This document shows, piece by piece, positions 6,457 through 7,153 of a stretch of DNA of 7,153 bases. The notes below the pieces were generated by a model, which worked only from the letters and a program-made list of their open reading frames with translations, searched no databases and was not told the DNA's origin. A program made the position numbers and the translations under genes. Every line of letters starts with the position of its first letter. The first letter of the stretch is position 1. This DNA comes from Desulfobacteraceae bacterium (lineage in GTDB: Bacteria; Desulfobacterota; Desulfobulbia; Desulfobulbales; Desulfobulbaceae): contig JALHJD010000153.1 in assembly GCA_022837185.1 (NCBI GenBank), positions 1-7,153 of the forward strand, in the 5' to 3' direction.

Positions 6457-7153
6457 TTATGGGATATCGACACCGTGGGGCTCGATGATCAACATGGTCA
6501 TCATGCCGCCGGGGAAGATATCGTAATTGGTCAGTTCCTTTTCCGTATGCGAATGCCACATGAAGCTGAACCCGCCGTTGGGGTTCAGCCCCCCTTCGCC
6601 GGGGGGCAGCGGTTCAAGTGAGCCCAGGTAAGGGCTGCCGCTGTACCAGGCGCCGAAGACCAGGTCGCCCTGGTTGGGCAGGACCACCGGGATGGTCTTG
6701 GTATAGCCGTTCTTGCACCGTTCGCCGGTTGTATCGTCGTGACCGTCGAGGTTGTTGTCCTCGCACACGGCATAGTGATCCGGGCAGTACTCGTAGGTGG
6801 TATCATCGAAGTCGTCGCCGTCATTGTCGATGCAGTCGTGCACATACTGGGCGCCGGCATCGGGAGTGCCGTAGACGTCCCAGTTCAGTCCCTTGCCGGT
6901 CCAGGTAAAGATCGCGTCATGGGTCGAGCCGGGAACGGACTGGATGGTAAACACCTCGTAGCTCAGATCGGGTCCGGCTCCCGGGGCGCTCTCCAGCAGC
7001 CGGCCGTCCCGGGCGATTATCCGGGCATGGTTGCCGTGATGATGAAAGGGGTGCGAATCCCGGCTCGCGCCGACAACCCGCATGAGCAGCTTTTCCCCGG
7101 GATGCATGCGCGGAAAGCTGTTGTAGGGCTGGTGGGGCAGCAGGGGATGGTTC
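6457..7153 (-). CDS. C-terminal part of a large secreted multicopper oxidase (5' end outside window)
   Basis: The visible 231 residues are the end of a copper oxidase; the gene continues past base 7153. Copper-ligand motifs are SHPFHHHGNHARI (visible residues 33-45, matching the HxHG-type type 2/3 copper motif) and MWHSHTEKELTNYDIFPGGM (198-217). The latter has HSH where a classical C-terminal domain has HCH plus a methionine-containing motif. Without that cysteine, the type 1 copper site must lie in another domain outside the window. GAWYSGSPYLGS (167-178) is also characteristic of the large bacterial group to which I would assign it (OmpB/MofA/MnxG-like metal-oxidising multicopper proteins, as I recall them; not verified). 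Between strands is an insertion (104-149) with four cysteines and two acidic loops, DNDGDDFDD and EDNNLDGHDD, like calcium-binding EF-hand or thrombospondin type 3 loops. The family catalyses one-electron oxidation of substrates such as metal ions with oxygen reduction. It is probably the lead gene of the operon with the cupredoxin-like protein and lipoprotein. Confidence 0.92.
   Translation of the reverse strand, partial: NHPLLPHQPYNSFPRMHPGEKLLMRVVGASRDSHPFHHHGNHARIIARDGRLLESAPGAGPDLSYEVFTIQSVPGSTHDAIFTWTGKGLNWDVYGTPDAGAQYVHDCIDNDGDDFDDTTYEYCPDHYAVCEDNNLDGHDDTTGERCKNGYTKTIPVVLPNQGDLVFGAWYSGSPYLGSLEPLPPGEGGLNPNGGFSFMWHSHTEKELTNYDIFPGGMMTMLIIEPHGVDIP

Noticed and set aside
5509..6621. + strand open frame spanning the cupredoxin-like gene and the oxidase end
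   Set aside because: It crosses two well-supported - strand genes and its translation is Gly/Arg/Gln-rich with no domain.
1..7153. CRISPR arrays, tRNA or rRNA genes, insertion sequences, phage genes
   Set aside because: I looked for regularly spaced direct repeats, tRNA-like cloverleaf ends, transposase motifs and flanking inverted repeats and saw none; the window is filled by ordinary protein-coding genes.

Overview
The window is GC-rich, densely coded DNA from a Gram-negative bacterium. Evidence for this is the signal peptides, a lipobox protein, a large secreted multicopper oxidase and a catalase-ankyrin pair. The secreted multicopper/cupredoxin cluster and the conserved WGI...YWMFF lipoprotein remind me most of metal-respiring or sulfur-metabolising deltaproteobacteria (Desulfuromonadales/Geobacter-like). 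That placement is an inference from protein style only; there is no rRNA or other marker here.

Left part, + strand (1-2150): the last 13 codons of an unidentified gene, then a complete clade-3-type monofunctional haem catalase (101-1561). A strong GC hairpin (1585-1620) precedes a small cytoplasmic ankyrin-repeat protein (1638-2150). Catalase plus ankyrin is a known functional pairing in other bacteria, where the ankyrin protein supports catalase activity or haem delivery. This is therefore best read as a two-gene peroxide-defence unit.

Right part, - strand (2180-7153, read right to left): the C-terminal 231 residues of a large secreted multicopper oxidase (cut by the window edge), a two-domain cupredoxin-like secreted protein with degenerate copper sites, a small lipoprotein, and a secreted protein of unknown function. 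The first three are tightly spaced (18 and 34 bases) and look like one operon. The fourth follows after 96 bases and is closed by a good rho-independent terminator (3877-3918). Next on the same strand, after 289 bases, is a secreted subtilisin-family protease (2180-3676) resembling bacillopeptidase F. It converges on the ankyrin gene with only 29 bases between the stop codons.

The most interesting signal is a short hydrophobic-aromatic tail shared by three otherwise unrelated exported proteins. WPMFVPATTG (unknown secreted protein) and WVMFVPAITG (cupredoxin-like protein) sit at or almost at the C-terminus, and a looser version, ILFYTPIITS, lies just after the protease domain. It may be an undescribed C-terminal sorting or secretion signal. 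Second is the cupredoxin-like partner that has lost the usual histidine clusters. Third is the cysteine-framed, calcium-loop-like insertion inside the multicopper oxidase.
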